Shown: piece after piece, positions 17,076 to 25,701 of the stretch
Position numbering within the stretch: position 1 is the first letter of the stretch
Layout: each line of letters begins with the position of its first letter
DNA from: an uncultured Eremococcus sp.
Lineage (GTDB): Bacteria > Bacillota > Bacilli > Lactobacillales > Aerococcaceae
Length of the DNA: 64,000 nucleotides
Direction of reading: 5' to 3'
NCBI GenBank assembly: GCA_943914835.1
Contig: CALUDO010000003.1
Coordinates: 1 to 64,000 of the forward strand
Program-made: the position numbers and the translations under genes
Notes under the pieces: model-generated
The model's database searches: none
Told to the model about the DNA's origin: nothing
Seen by the model: only the letters and a program-made list of their open reading frames with translations

Positions 17076-18548
17076 TTAATGCTCTATATTTTGATAAATA
17101 AACAAGTGACTAGCCTGGTCAGAACTTGTGATTTGCGGATGAACCGCCACATAGTCAGGCAAATAAGCCATTATTTGATTATCTCGATCACACAACAACC
17201 ATCGACTGTCCCTTTGATGTTGAGGAAGTTTGTCATCAATCATAATCCGTGAAATTTTCTTATGAAAAACGTTATCTTGCCCTGTCTTTAGTTGGATTAC
17301 ATCTCCATCTTGACGGTGCCGTAAGTGATAGAAAACAGCTTGTCCAAGATCAAGATTCAAAGGGATCACCAAGGCCGCTTGACTCGTTACTGCATGGGAC
17401 ACTTGGAAAGAGCGAAAGATTCCCATCCGCTCCCGACGATTAATCTGATACCACTTATTAATTTCAGTGAGAAAGAGCTCCTGACGCCCTTGACTCAAGT
17501 CCGCCCGATTACCATCATCTTCCAGACTGAAAGGTTGAATGGAAATCATATCATACTGTTTAACTGCCTTCCAACCATCCGCAATATCAATGGTCATATT
17601 GGGAGAGGTCTGATTCATAATCATGGCATCCAACTGATTAATCAAATCTTTGTTATAGGATGGCAGGGTCCATACTAGCCGCTCCTCTAAAAAAATAGTC
17701 AAATATACTTCTCGCTTAGCCGGATCCATCGCCGCAAAGGCAGGTCCGTAGAGAATCCAATGATTGGGTGGCGCAAACATCAACAAATCAGCTTCCTCAG
17801 CCATATAATTTTGAAAATGAGTCTGGTAAGATGCTTCAATTTGGCCCGAACTTCTTGCCAGAGTCGCTAATAATTGAGGGTTCTCCTGCTCCAATAAGGG
17901 TAATATATTATGACGAATCCGGTTGCGCAGATATTGCATATCTTGATTAGATTCATCTTCCCTAAAAGGAATCTGATGGGTATGAGCATAGTGGTAAATT
18001 TCCTTCTTACTAATATTCAATAAGGGTCTCAACAAGCGGGTTACCACTCCCATCCCCGAAGAGGTCTGCAATATACGTTCATATTCAGGACGAATGGCAG
18101 ACAAGCCTTTTAATGAGGTCCCCCGGATCATTCGTAAAATAATCGTCTCCGCCAAATCATTAGCATGGTGGGCCGTAACAAGCACCTGACTTTCAGTGGC
18201 CTCCATAACATCTGCCATAAAAGTATACCGAGCTTGACGGGCCTCACTTTCAATATTCTTATTAGCTGGCGCTTGCCAAGAACCTGCAAAATATAAAAGA
18301 CCTAAATCTTCAGCATATGACTTCACTAGGTCGGCATCTAATCCAGATTCCGGTCTTAGGCGGTGGTCGAAGTGAGCCACGATTAATTCTTTATCTCTGT
18401 GGTCTTTCATCGTTATGATTTGGGACAGACAGGTCATCAGCACCATAGAATCTACCCCACCAGAAACACCTATAACCACCCGTGTCGCCTTCTGCCAAGC
18501 TTCATATCCTTCTAAGTCTTGCTTTATTTGATTTAACAAGGCTTCCAT
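17076..18548 (-). CDS. tilS: tRNA(Ile)-lysidine synthase
   Basis: 490 residues. Converts C34 of the CAU-anticodon tRNA-Ile to lysidine. PP-loop VIGVSGGVDSMVLMT (residues 25-39), then HFDHRLRPES and the helical and C-terminal tRNA-binding domains (HRQDGDVIQ near residue 410). The start ATG has only a weak AGTAGG site. Preceded by a terminator and a candidate promoter, so partly independent of yabR. Confidence 0.95.
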   Translation of the reverse strand: MEALLNQIKQDLEGYEAWQKATRVVIGVSGGVDSMVLMTCLSQIITMKDHRDKELIVAHFDHRLRPESGLDADLVKSYAEDLGLLYFAGSWQAPANKNIESEARQARYTFMADVMEATESQVLVTAHHANDLAETIILRMIRGTSLKGLSAIRPEYERILQTSSGMGVVTRLLRPLLNISKKEIYHYAHTHQIPFREDESNQDMQYLRNRIRHNILPLLEQENPQLLATLARSSGQIEASYQTHFQNYMAEEADLLMFAPPNHWILYGPAFAAMDPAKREVYLTIFLEERLVWTLPSYNKDLINQLDAMIMNQTSPNMTIDIADGWKAVKQYDMISIQPFSLEDDGNRADLSQGRQELFLTEINKWYQINRRERMGIFRSFQVSHAVTSQAALVIPLNLDLGQAVFYHLRHRQDGDVIQLKTGQDNVFHKKISRIMIDDKLPQHQRDSRWLLCDRDNQIMAYLPDYVAVHPQITSSDQASHLFIYQNIEH

Positions 18549-18642
18549 GTCAGCTACCTACTTCCTATTTCTTGCATATTCTTACCTGTCCGCCGAGTCC
18601 AGTCAAACAGTGTCACCTCTTGGGCCCTAATCCCAGTCTAAG

Positions 18643-18671
18643 AATAAAAATGCCAGTCCTCTAGGTGTCAA
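18643..18671 (-). promoter_or_regulatory. Candidate promoter of tilS
   Basis: Perfect -35 TTGACA (18666-18671), 17-nt spacer, weak -10 TTTATT (18643-18648), minus strand, immediately after the yabR terminator. Confidence 0.5.
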
Positions 18672-18674
18672 CCA

Positions 18675-18728
18675 CAAAAAAAGAACCCCCTACAAAATTA
18701 GTCGCAGGCTAATCTTCCAGGGGTCTTT
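18675..18728 (-). terminator. Terminator after yabR
   Basis: Outer stem of AAAGA(A)CCCCCT with AGGGGTCTTT and an inner stem ATTAG/CTAAT, followed by a seven-T run on the minus strand. Confidence 0.85.
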
Positions 18729-18750
18729 CCGCTAACACTAAAATAAAGAA

Positions 18751-19227
18751 TTAACTCCGGCGGCCGCCACGACCTCCGCGTTTCCCTTCTGTCGAACGTT
18801 TCAAAGTAGCTAAACGATCTTCACTATCTTTAAGGAAACGGTTCATCATTTGATCGAAATCGTTGGTAGACCCTCCGTCAAAATGATGGTTTGAAGACGA
18901 GACATACTTAGGGGTTTGACTTGGCTTTGCTTTAAAATTCGTCTGGCCTTCCTTTGACTTTGAGACATTATTGGCTTTAGCCGAAGGCTTAGCCTCTTGG
19001 TCGCCTTTCATTGAAAGATTAATCTTCCCATCCGGCATTATTTTAATCACTTTGACTTCAACTTCATCCCCTACTGTGATGAAATCATTAATATTCTTAA
19101 CGAAAGAATTAGAAACTTCACTAATGTGAACCATCCCTGATTGGTTTTCCGGAAGACTAACAAAGGCCCCGAAATTTTTTACGCTAACAACTTTCCCTTT
19201 TACTTTCTGACCAACTTCCAATGCCAT
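18751..19227 (-). CDS. yabR: S1-domain RNA-binding protein (YabR-like)
   Basis: About 158 residues. One S1 domain (residues 1-75; KNFGAFVSLPENQSGMVHIS) followed by a low-complexity basic/Ser-rich region and an Arg/Gly C-terminus (GKRGGRGGRRS). B. subtilis YabR also starts near M-x-x-EVG, so the ATG at 19227 (MALEVGQKVKG) is preferred; an ATG three codons upstream lies too close to the AGGAGG site. Ribosome association is likely from family. Conserved position between divIC and tilS. Confidence 0.88.
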   Translation of the reverse strand: MALEVGQKVKGKVVSVKNFGAFVSLPENQSGMVHISEVSNSFVKNINDFITVGDEVEVKVIKIMPDGKINLSMKGDQEAKPSAKANNVSKSKEGQTNFKAKPSQTPKYVSSSNHHFDGGSTNDFDQMMNRFLKDSEDRLATLKRSTEGKRGGRGGRRS

Positions 19228-19265
19228 GCGACACATGTTCCTCCTTAAAATAGTTCGTATATTTC

Positions 19266-19667
19266 CTAGTTTGATTCGATGACCGAATCCTCTTGCAAAC
19301 CTTCTAAATTGAAAATAATTTCACCCGGTTTGGAATAATAATAATCTTTGCGAGCAATCTCAGCTAAATACTCAGGATCATCCAAGCGTTTCAAAGCTTC
19401 ATTTAATTCTAAATGACGCTGCTGAGCTTGCTGGTATTCAGCTTTTACCGCTTTAAGTTCAGTTTCTTGCGACCGATACTGACTCAGACTATCTTTAATC
19501 GGTTGGCCCACCGCTAAGAGAGCCAGGCTACCCACCAAGACAATAATGCCTAGGCGCCCAAGCGATGTCACTTGTCGAGGCTCAACTTGATCAGCCTGGC
19601 GGAAGTTATCTTGTCTTTGATCAAGAAAAACAACTTTATTCTTTTGCGAATAATTTACTTGGCCCAT
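19266..19667 (-). CDS. divIC: Septum formation protein DivIC (FtsB-like)
   Basis: 133 residues. Cytoplasmic N-terminus of about 36 residues, one membrane helix (LGRLGIIVLVGSLALLAVG, 36-54), a coiled coil (about 60-95), then the family motif DDPEYLAEIARKDYYYSKPG. DivIC pairs with FtsL and DivIB in the divisome. Placed between rqcP and yabR as in Bacillus, which supports the call. Confidence 0.92.
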   Translation of the reverse strand: MGQVNYSQKNKVVFLDQRQDNFRQADQVEPRQVTSLGRLGIIVLVGSLALLAVGQPIKDSLSQYRSQETELKAVKAEYQQAQQRHLELNEALKRLDDPEYLAEIARKDYYYSKPGEIIFNLEGLQEDSVIESN

Positions 19668-19766
19668 CTTTTGAGCCCCCTTTCACCATTAAGAGTATAT
19701 CAATTAAGCCTAAGGATTGCCATTAAAATATTAAAGGATTCTAAAATAGCCTATAAAGATCATCAT

Positions 19767-20027
19767 CTAATTTATATTCCGGTCACTGGATACAATTTCA
19801 TACATCGATTCAGCGTCTTCCTTCTTAGTTGATTCCTGTAATTCTTTGACTTTGACAGTCAACGTTCGATTACCATAACGGATGGTTAAGACATCCTCTA
19901 CCTTGACCTGCTGACTTGATTTAGCCACTTGTCCATTAATGTCCACCCGTCCTTGGTCGGCCACCTCTTTGGCCACACTTCTCCGTTTTATCAAACGAGA
20001 AACTTTCAAAAATTTATCTAGTCGCAT
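19767..20027 (-). CDS. rqcP: RqcP, S4-domain ribosome quality-control factor
   Basis: 86 residues. S4 RNA-binding fold: MRLDKFLKVSRLIKRRSVA then KEVADQGRVDINGQVAK, nearly the sequence of B. subtilis YabO/RqcP. It acts with RqcH in alanine tailing of stalled nascent chains on 50S subunits. Its ATG follows the mfd stop codon with no gap, implying coupled translation. Confidence 0.93.
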   Translation of the reverse strand: MRLDKFLKVSRLIKRRSVAKEVADQGRVDINGQVAKSSQQVKVEDVLTIRYGNRTLTVKVKELQESTKKEDAESMYEIVSSDRNIN

Positions 20028-23000
20028 TTAAGATACTTCCTTTCCTTCCATTATCATTGTAACTTCCTGGGTCAAGGTCCTCAAAGCGGACAACCATTGG
20101 TCGTTGGCCTTACCTTGGGTCCAAAGGATTACTTTCAATTGTCGACGGTTCACTTTAACATCCGCCTTTAGAGGGACATCCTGTAAGGCTTGGAATATAT
20201 TTGGCCCTTGTAAGCGACTGGAGGCCTGGGTATTGAAAACTACTTCAACACCTCCACGAACCTTGTTAATCTCCTCCACCCCACTATGAATTCCATAGTG
20301 TTTAATCAGAGCCACCTCTAGCAGATCGGCTACTTCATCTGGAAATTCTCCGTACCGGTCAATCAACTGGTCTTGTAATGCCTGATAAGACTGGAGAGAA
20401 TCAATTGCTTGGATGGCCTTGTACATATTTATTTTCTGACGGTCATCCGAAATATAGTTGGTCGGAATATAAGCATCAAGATCAATATTCCACTCAATTC
20501 CCTGAGACCTATATTTAGTCTCGGCTTGCTTAACTCCTCTGCGCCGGTCTACAGCTTCTTTCAACATCTGAGTATAGAGATCATAACCTACCGAATCAAT
20601 AAAGCCTGACTGCTGCTGTCCCAGAAGGTTCCCGGCCCCCCTGATAGACAAGTCGCGCATGGCAATTTTGAAACCCGACCCAAGGTCAGTGAACTCACGG
20701 ATTGCCTTTAAGCGGTTCTCACTAACTTCTGTCAAGTTCTTAAATGGTTCGTACATCAAATAAGCATAAGCTACCCGGTGGGTTCGACCCACTCGGCCTC
20801 TCAACTGATACAAGGTAGACAAGCCCATCTTATCTGCATTCTCTATAAATAGGGTATTGGCATTGGGGATATCTACCCCAGTTTCTATAATTGTTGTCGT
20901 CACCAGAACATCATAGCGACCTTGGATGAAGTCAACTAAAACTGTTTCTAAATCAGTCTCACTCATCTGACCATGGGCCACAGCAACACGTGCCTGGGGA
21001 ACTAGATCAGATAGTTCGTCCGCCCTTTGGTATATACTTGCAACCCGATTATATAAGTAGAAAACCTGGCCTCCTCGAGCCATTTCTCGCTCAATGGCAG
21101 ATTTAATCGCCCCTTCATTCTTTTCAAGGATGTAGGTCTGTACAGGGAAACGATTACTTGGTGGTGTCTCAATGACCGACAAGTCTCGCACACCAATCAT
21201 AGACATATGTAAGGTTCTTGGAATCGGTGTTGCAGTTAAGGTTAATACGTCTACCTGGGCCTTCAATTGCTTCAAACGCTCCTTGTGCTTAACACCAAAA
21301 CGTTGTTCTTCATCCACTACAAGTAACCCTAAATCATTGAAACGAATATCTTTAGACAGGAGACGGTGGGTCCCCACCAAAATGGATAATTGACCACTTT
21401 TGAGTTTTTTAATTGTTTCCTGCTGTTGTCCTTTAGATACAAATCGACTTAGAAGACCAATTTCAAAAGGCCAGTCAGCAAATCGTTCCACCAGGGTATT
21501 ATAGTGTTGCTGGGCCAGAACCGTTGTCGGCACTAGAAATGCGACTTGTTTACCTTCGATGACGGCTTTAAAGATAGCCCGCATAGCCACCTCCGTCTTT
21601 CCGTAACCAACGTCGCCAACCAATAACCGGTCCATGGGACGGTCTTTTTCCATATCTTTCTTGATTTCTTGGCTACTTGTTACTTGGTCAGGGGTTTCGA
21701 CAAAATTAAATTGCCCTTCAAAGTCAGCTTGTTCAGGTGTGTCAGGTCCAAAAGCATAGCCTTTCTCCGATTCCCTTTGAGCATAAAGCTTGATGAGATC
21801 ATCTGCAATATCTTCGACCCTGGATTGGACTCTTTGTTTCGTCTTAGCCCAATCGGTGCCCCCTAACTTATTAATCTTGGGCGTCTTAGATTCAGAAGCC
21901 ACGTATTTCTGTATCAAGTTAATCTTCTCGACCGGAATCAAAACTCTCGCCTTATTTTGATACTCAATCGCCAAGAGGTCTCGATGGACTCCATTCACTT
22001 CCATGGTTTCCATACCAGTATACTGACCGACCCCATGATTCAAGTGAACCACATAGTCTCCAGGCTTGAGTTCATTATAGGATTTGAGTCTTTCCGCATT
22101 GGACAGGTGAGGCTGACGAAGGCGCCCTGATGGCCGCTTAAGCTGGGTATATAAATCGCTTTCCGTCAAGACTGCCCATTTGATATCCGGTAAAGCAAAC
22201 CCCTTACTCAACTGCCCTTGAACAAGTCCCACCCGGTCTGTTAAAACTTGGTCGTCTTGCAAACTTACTTGATCAAATCCCGCATCCCGTAATTGATCAG
22301 TCAACTTATGAGCCTGTTTCATATGTCCCATAACAATTTGAACCTGGTAGCCTTGCTTTAGATAGGCTTGCAGGTCAGTTACCAGGGCTGGAATTTGTCC
22401 GAAAAAGGGGTTCATGGTTTGATAATTATAGTGATGGACACTTTCAAAGGCTTGGCCAACATACCCTCTTTGAAGAACCGAACAGAAGATGGAGCGACAG
22501 GTCACTTGACTAATTTCTTGTACCAAGTTTCCCTTTAACTTTAAGCCTGGGAGGAGCTTACCTTTAGCAACTTCCTGTTCAATCCAGAATTGATTCTCTT
22601 CAACCATTTGCTCTTCTTTTTGAATCAACTTAGCATAATCATTAACAATTAGAAAACCTTTGGGCGATAAGTAGTCCAGAAGGTAAGCCGGATTCTGACT
22701 TAAGCTAAGAAAAGCCGCTGGATACTTAAGGGCATCGCCTGAAGACAATTTTTCTAATTCTTCCGTGATTCCAAGCTTCATTTGCTCCGCCAGATCAGAG
22801 TCTTTAATTTTCTTAATGTGAGTCTGGCTTATCCCTTGAATCTGATCGTAGAGTGCCTGCTGCTGGGCCAAAGGCAAAACAACTTCCTTAACTGGACTTA
22901 GTCTGACGCTTGGAATATTTTCAATCGATTCCTGACTGTCATCATTAAAGTAACGAATGGAATCTAATTCTGTATCGAAGAAATCCAAACGAATAGGATA

Positions 23001-23564
23001 GTCACTATTTAAGGGATAGAAATCAACAATCCCCCCTCGGACACTGTATTCACCTGGGGCTGTTACTAGAGCCTGACTTCGGTAACCCAGGTCTTCAAAA
23101 CTCTGAATCAGCCTGTCACGCTCATAGTCTTCACCCACTCTCAAGTCTTGGTTATATGCCTTCCAATCCTCTAAACTATTAAGAGCTTGCCGGCCTCCTG
23201 CAACATTGGCTAAGACAATGCCCGGGCTCCCAGAGGCTAGAAAATTTAGTACTTCCACCCTTTGAGCAGAAAAGTCCAAGGAGGCCTCTGCATACTCAAT
23301 GGCAATAGAATCTTCCGCTGGATAGACTAAGACAGGGAAATCAGATAACAAGTTTGACAAGTCTGCTGCCAGGGATTGCAGCTCAAGATCGCTGGGTTCA
23401 ATAATCAGGAGAGGTTCTTGGCTTGTTTCTAATAACTGAGCCAAGAAAATCGCTCGTGCACTTCCGTCTAAACCGGTCAATAAATGAGGTAGGTGGTCAC
23501 TAGATCTTTTCTGAACCGCTTGCAAGGTATCTCTAAAAGCTTTTTGACTGAATTGATTTATCAT
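20028..23564 (-). CDS. mfd: Transcription-repair coupling factor Mfd
   Basis: 1178 residues, usual length. UvrB-like N-terminal module, RNA-polymerase-binding domain around 495-560 (PGDYVVHLNHGVGQYTGME), then the RecG-like translocase with Walker A GDVGYGKTEVA (650-660) and DEEQRFG box. It removes stalled RNA polymerase from lesions and recruits UvrA. Only a short gap with an inverted repeat separates it from pth; the fin gene that lies here in Bacillus is absent. Confidence 0.97.
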   Translation of the reverse strand: MINQFSQKAFRDTLQAVQKRSSDHLPHLLTGLDGSARAIFLAQLLETSQEPLLIIEPSDLELQSLAADLSNLLSDFPVLVYPAEDSIAIEYAEASLDFSAQRVEVLNFLASGSPGIVLANVAGGRQALNSLEDWKAYNQDLRVGEDYERDRLIQSFEDLGYRSQALVTAPGEYSVRGGIVDFYPLNSDYPIRLDFFDTELDSIRYFNDDSQESIENIPSVRLSPVKEVVLPLAQQQALYDQIQGISQTHIKKIKDSDLAEQMKLGITEELEKLSSGDALKYPAAFLSLSQNPAYLLDYLSPKGFLIVNDYAKLIQKEEQMVEENQFWIEQEVAKGKLLPGLKLKGNLVQEISQVTCRSIFCSVLQRGYVGQAFESVHHYNYQTMNPFFGQIPALVTDLQAYLKQGYQVQIVMGHMKQAHKLTDQLRDAGFDQVSLQDDQVLTDRVGLVQGQLSKGFALPDIKWAVLTESDLYTQLKRPSGRLRQPHLSNAERLKSYNELKPGDYVVHLNHGVGQYTGMETMEVNGVHRDLLAIEYQNKARVLIPVEKINLIQKYVASESKTPKINKLGGTDWAKTKQRVQSRVEDIADDLIKLYAQRESEKGYAFGPDTPEQADFEGQFNFVETPDQVTSSQEIKKDMEKDRPMDRLLVGDVGYGKTEVAMRAIFKAVIEGKQVAFLVPTTVLAQQHYNTLVERFADWPFEIGLLSRFVSKGQQQETIKKLKSGQLSILVGTHRLLSKDIRFNDLGLLVVDEEQRFGVKHKERLKQLKAQVDVLTLTATPIPRTLHMSMIGVRDLSVIETPPSNRFPVQTYILEKNEGAIKSAIEREMARGGQVFYLYNRVASIYQRADELSDLVPQARVAVAHGQMSETDLETVLVDFIQGRYDVLVTTTIIETGVDIPNANTLFIENADKMGLSTLYQLRGRVGRTHRVAYAYLMYEPFKNLTEVSENRLKAIREFTDLGSGFKIAMRDLSIRGAGNLLGQQQSGFIDSVGYDLYTQMLKEAVDRRRGVKQAETKYRSQGIEWNIDLDAYIPTNYISDDRQKINMYKAIQAIDSLQSYQALQDQLIDRYGEFPDEVADLLEVALIKHYGIHSGVEEINKVRGGVEVVFNTQASSRLQGPNIFQALQDVPLKADVKVNRRQLKVILWTQGKANDQWLSALRTLTQEVTMIMEGKEVS

Positions 23565-23595
23565 CTATATCACCTTTTTCTGTTAAGCGCCAAGT

Positions 23596-23628
23596 AAGCG
23601 ATCTACCAGGTAGACCGGTAGACCGCTT
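23596..23628. repeat. Inverted repeat between pth and mfd
   Basis: AAGCGATCTACC (23596-23607) and GGTAGACCGCTT (23617-23628) form a 12-bp imperfect stem; GGTAGA occurs three times within the 33 bp. No T run follows on either strand, so a simple terminator is unlikely. Confidence 0.6.
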
Positions 23629-23645
23629 GCAGAACATATATTCTA

Positions 23646-24206
23646 TTAATTATATGAATTCATTACTTGCAAAAAATCACCCGACTGGGCGTAAGCTTCC
23701 AAAGCTTGGCTAGCTTGGTTGACCGCCTGATTAACAAAAGTACGCTCTTCTTGGTCGAATGGTGCTAGGACATGGTCTACCACTTTCCAGCCCGGGTGAG
23801 GTCGTCCCACCCCGACCCTAATCCGATTAAATTGATCCGACCCTAATAGCTGAATAATGGACTTCATTCCATTATGACCACCAGATGACCCTTTCTGTCT
23901 CAAACGGATACGGCCAGGGTCCAAATCCATATCATCATAAACCACCACAAGGTCATCCATACCGACCCCATAGTAAGACATCAACTGGAGGACAGCCTGA
24001 CCAGAATTATTCATATAAGTGTATGGTTTCACAAGAAGTATCTTATCACTTAAATGATGCCAAATCTCATAATCTGCCTGAAACTTCTGATGTGTCATGG
24101 ATAATTGATTGGCTTTCAAAAGCTGGTCAATGACATCAAAGCCAACATTATGGCGGGTCCCATCATACTTGGCTCCGGGATTGCCTAAACCGACAAATAA
24201 TTTCAT
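23646..24206 (-). CDS. pth: Peptidyl-tRNA hydrolase
   Basis: 186 residues from the ATG at 24206 (MKLFVGLGNPGAKYDGTRHN), which has GAGG 6 nt upstream; an ATG four codons earlier overlaps that site. Frees peptides from peptidyl-tRNA that dropped off ribosomes. Catalytic histidine in the TRHNVGF motif and the DDMDLDPGRIRLR and GHNGMKS segments are present. First gene of the long pth-mfd-...-lysS cluster, divergent from ldh. Confidence 0.96.
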   Translation of the reverse strand: MKLFVGLGNPGAKYDGTRHNVGFDVIDQLLKANQLSMTHQKFQADYEIWHHLSDKILLVKPYTYMNNSGQAVLQLMSYYGVGMDDLVVVYDDMDLDPGRIRLRQKGSSGGHNGMKSIIQLLGSDQFNRIRVGVGRPHPGWKVVDHVLAPFDQEERTFVNQAVNQASQALEAYAQSGDFLQVMNSYN

Positions 24207-24232
24207 ATGCGTCCTCATTTCTAATTTTTGTT

Positions 24233-24261
24233 ATTATATCATACTTAGTCCATTTTCAATA
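24233..24261 (-). promoter_or_regulatory. Promoter of pth
   Basis: -10 TATAAT (24233-24238) with a weak -35 TATTGA (24256-24261) at 17 nt, minus strand. Confidence 0.5.
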
Positions 24262-24284
24262 ATTTCCTATTGTAAAGCTATCGC

Positions 24285-24313
24285 TTGCAAATTTTATGAA
24301 AATGTGTGATAAT
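24285..24313 (+). promoter_or_regulatory. Sigma-A promoter of ldh
   Basis: -35 TTGCAA (24285-24290), 17-nt spacer, -10 GATAAT (24308-24313), plus strand, 32 nt before the ATG. Confidence 0.75.
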
Positions 24314-24320
24314 AATCACA
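24305..24320 (+). promoter_or_regulatory. Palindromic operator on the ldh -10 (Rex- or Crp/Fnr-type)
   Basis: TGTGAT-AATA-ATCACA is a perfect 6-bp inverted repeat with 4-nt spacer, covering the -10. It fits the TTGTGA-N6-TCACAA pattern of the NADH-sensing repressor Rex, which commonly controls lactate dehydrogenase; Crp/Fnr-family sites (TGTGA-N6-TCACA) look the same. The position implies repression. The regulator gene is not in the window. Confidence 0.7.
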
Positions 24321-24344
24321 AACAAACAGAAAGAAGTGTTCTCT

Positions 24345-25307
24345 ATGAAAAACATCCGTCGGAATGGAAAAGTAATTGTTGTTGGTGATGGTGCTGTAGG
24401 ATCGTCTTTTGCCTTTGCTTTAGTTCTTCAAGATGTTTGTCGTGAAATCGGGATTATTGATATCAACACTGATAAAACCTTAGGAGATGCTCTAGACTTA
24501 GGTAATGCCGTCCCATTTACTCGTCCAAAAGAGATTTATGCGGCTGAATACAGTGACTGTGAGGACGCTGATATTGTCGTCATTTCTGCCGGCGCAGCCC
24601 AAAAGCCAGGCGAAACTCGCCTTGATTTGGTCAATAAGAACCTGAAAATATTCAAATCCATTGTATCTGAAATTGTGGACTCTGGCTTTAAAGGAATTTT
24701 CTTAGTCGCTACCAACCCAGTGGATATCCTAACTTATGCCACTTGGAAATTCTCCGGCTTCCCTAAAGAACGGGTTATTGGATCAGGTACATCCCTAGAC
24801 ACAGCTCGTTTCCGCCAAGAAATTGCCAGCCTAGTCAAAGTTGACGCCCGTAATGTTCATGGCTACATCTTGGGTGAACATGGGGACACTGAATTTGCAG
24901 ATTGGTCCAATGTAAACATCGGCGGCTTAGGTATTAGAGAATGGCTACAAGATACGGACCTGGATATTACCATTGAAGAATTAGAAGATCAAGTCATTGA
25001 GAAAGTCCGTCGGGCTGCCTATGAAATTATCGATAAAAAAGGAGCTACCTTCTACGGTGTGGCCACAGCCTTGGCTACTATTTGTAAAATTATCCTATCT
25101 GATTCCCAAAGTGTGACCCCCCTATCTGTTTACCTAGATGGAGAATTCGGTCATACGGACATTTATATTGGAGCTCCCGCCGTTCTTGGCCGCCACGGAG
25201 TAGAGCGTGTCATTGAAGTTTCTTTAGATGACAAGGAACAAAAGGAAATGGACCATTCAGTGGCAACCCTAAAAAATATCATCGATAAAAGCTTTAATGA
25301 AAAATAA
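24345..25307 (+). CDS. ldh: L-lactate dehydrogenase
   Basis: 320 residues from the ATG at 24345; upstream in-frame codons overlap the promoter. NAD-binding loop VVGDGAVGSSFAFAL, substrate arginine in GETRLDLV, and the catalytic histidine in GEHGDTEF. Converts pyruvate and NADH to L-lactate and NAD, the main redox sink of lactic acid bacteria. Monocistronic with its own promoter, operator and strong terminator. Confidence 0.96.
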   Translation: MKNIRRNGKVIVVGDGAVGSSFAFALVLQDVCREIGIIDINTDKTLGDALDLGNAVPFTRPKEIYAAEYSDCEDADIVVISAGAAQKPGETRLDLVNKNLKIFKSIVSEIVDSGFKGIFLVATNPVDILTYATWKFSGFPKERVIGSGTSLDTARFRQEIASLVKVDARNVHGYILGEHGDTEFADWSNVNIGGLGIREWLQDTDLDITIEELEDQVIEKVRRAAYEIIDKKGATFYGVATALATICKIILSDSQSVTPLSVYLDGEFGHTDIYIGAPAVLGRHGVERVIEVSLDDKEQKEMDHSVATLKNIIDKSFNEK

Positions 25308-25319
25308 CTTTTAATCACC

Positions 25320-25368
25320 AAAAAGACATCCATCAAGATTCTAACTGAGTCTTGATGGATGTCTTTTT
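25320..25368. terminator. Bidirectional terminator between ldh and veg
   Basis: Nineteen-base perfect stem (25320-25338 with 25350-25368), A5 on one side and T5 on the other, so it can serve both convergent genes. Confidence 0.93.
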
Positions 25369-25382
25369 GAGTCTTATATCAC

Positions 25383-25616
25383 TTAGTTAAATTCTACTTC
25401 AACTGTGTTAGTCAACACATCCCGATAAGTATATGATACTCGCTCAAAATTATTTTCATCTTGATTCAAGTTAACCACAAACACTGACCGGTAAGTTTCT
25501 TGTAGAACTCCACGACGTTCTTTCTTCTTTTTACGCCCCATCTGCACGGTGATTTTTATTTCCTCACCGATTTTTTCTTCGAGCAGCCCTCTGATTTCCG
25601 CTAATTCGCGTGGCAT
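25383..25616 (-). CDS. veg: Veg family protein
   Basis: 77 residues from the ATG at 25616, which has GAGGTG 6 nt upstream (an in-frame GTG nine bases earlier is part of that site). The conserved half VFVVNLNQDENNFERVSYTY followed by RDVLTNTVEVEF matches B. subtilis Veg, which stimulates biofilm matrix genes; the N-terminal half is lysine-rich (MGRKKKKERRG). Follows rsmA as in Bacillus. Confidence 0.92.
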   Translation of the reverse strand: MPRELAEIRGLLEEKIGEEIKITVQMGRKKKKERRGVLQETYRSVFVVNLNQDENNFERVSYTYRDVLTNTVEVEFN

Positions 25617-25701
25617 AGCCTTCACCTCACTAGCACAATTATACTATATTGTCAATAAAAAGTCAATGATAGCATATTAAACCCGTTTAGGCAAGGGTAA
25701 A

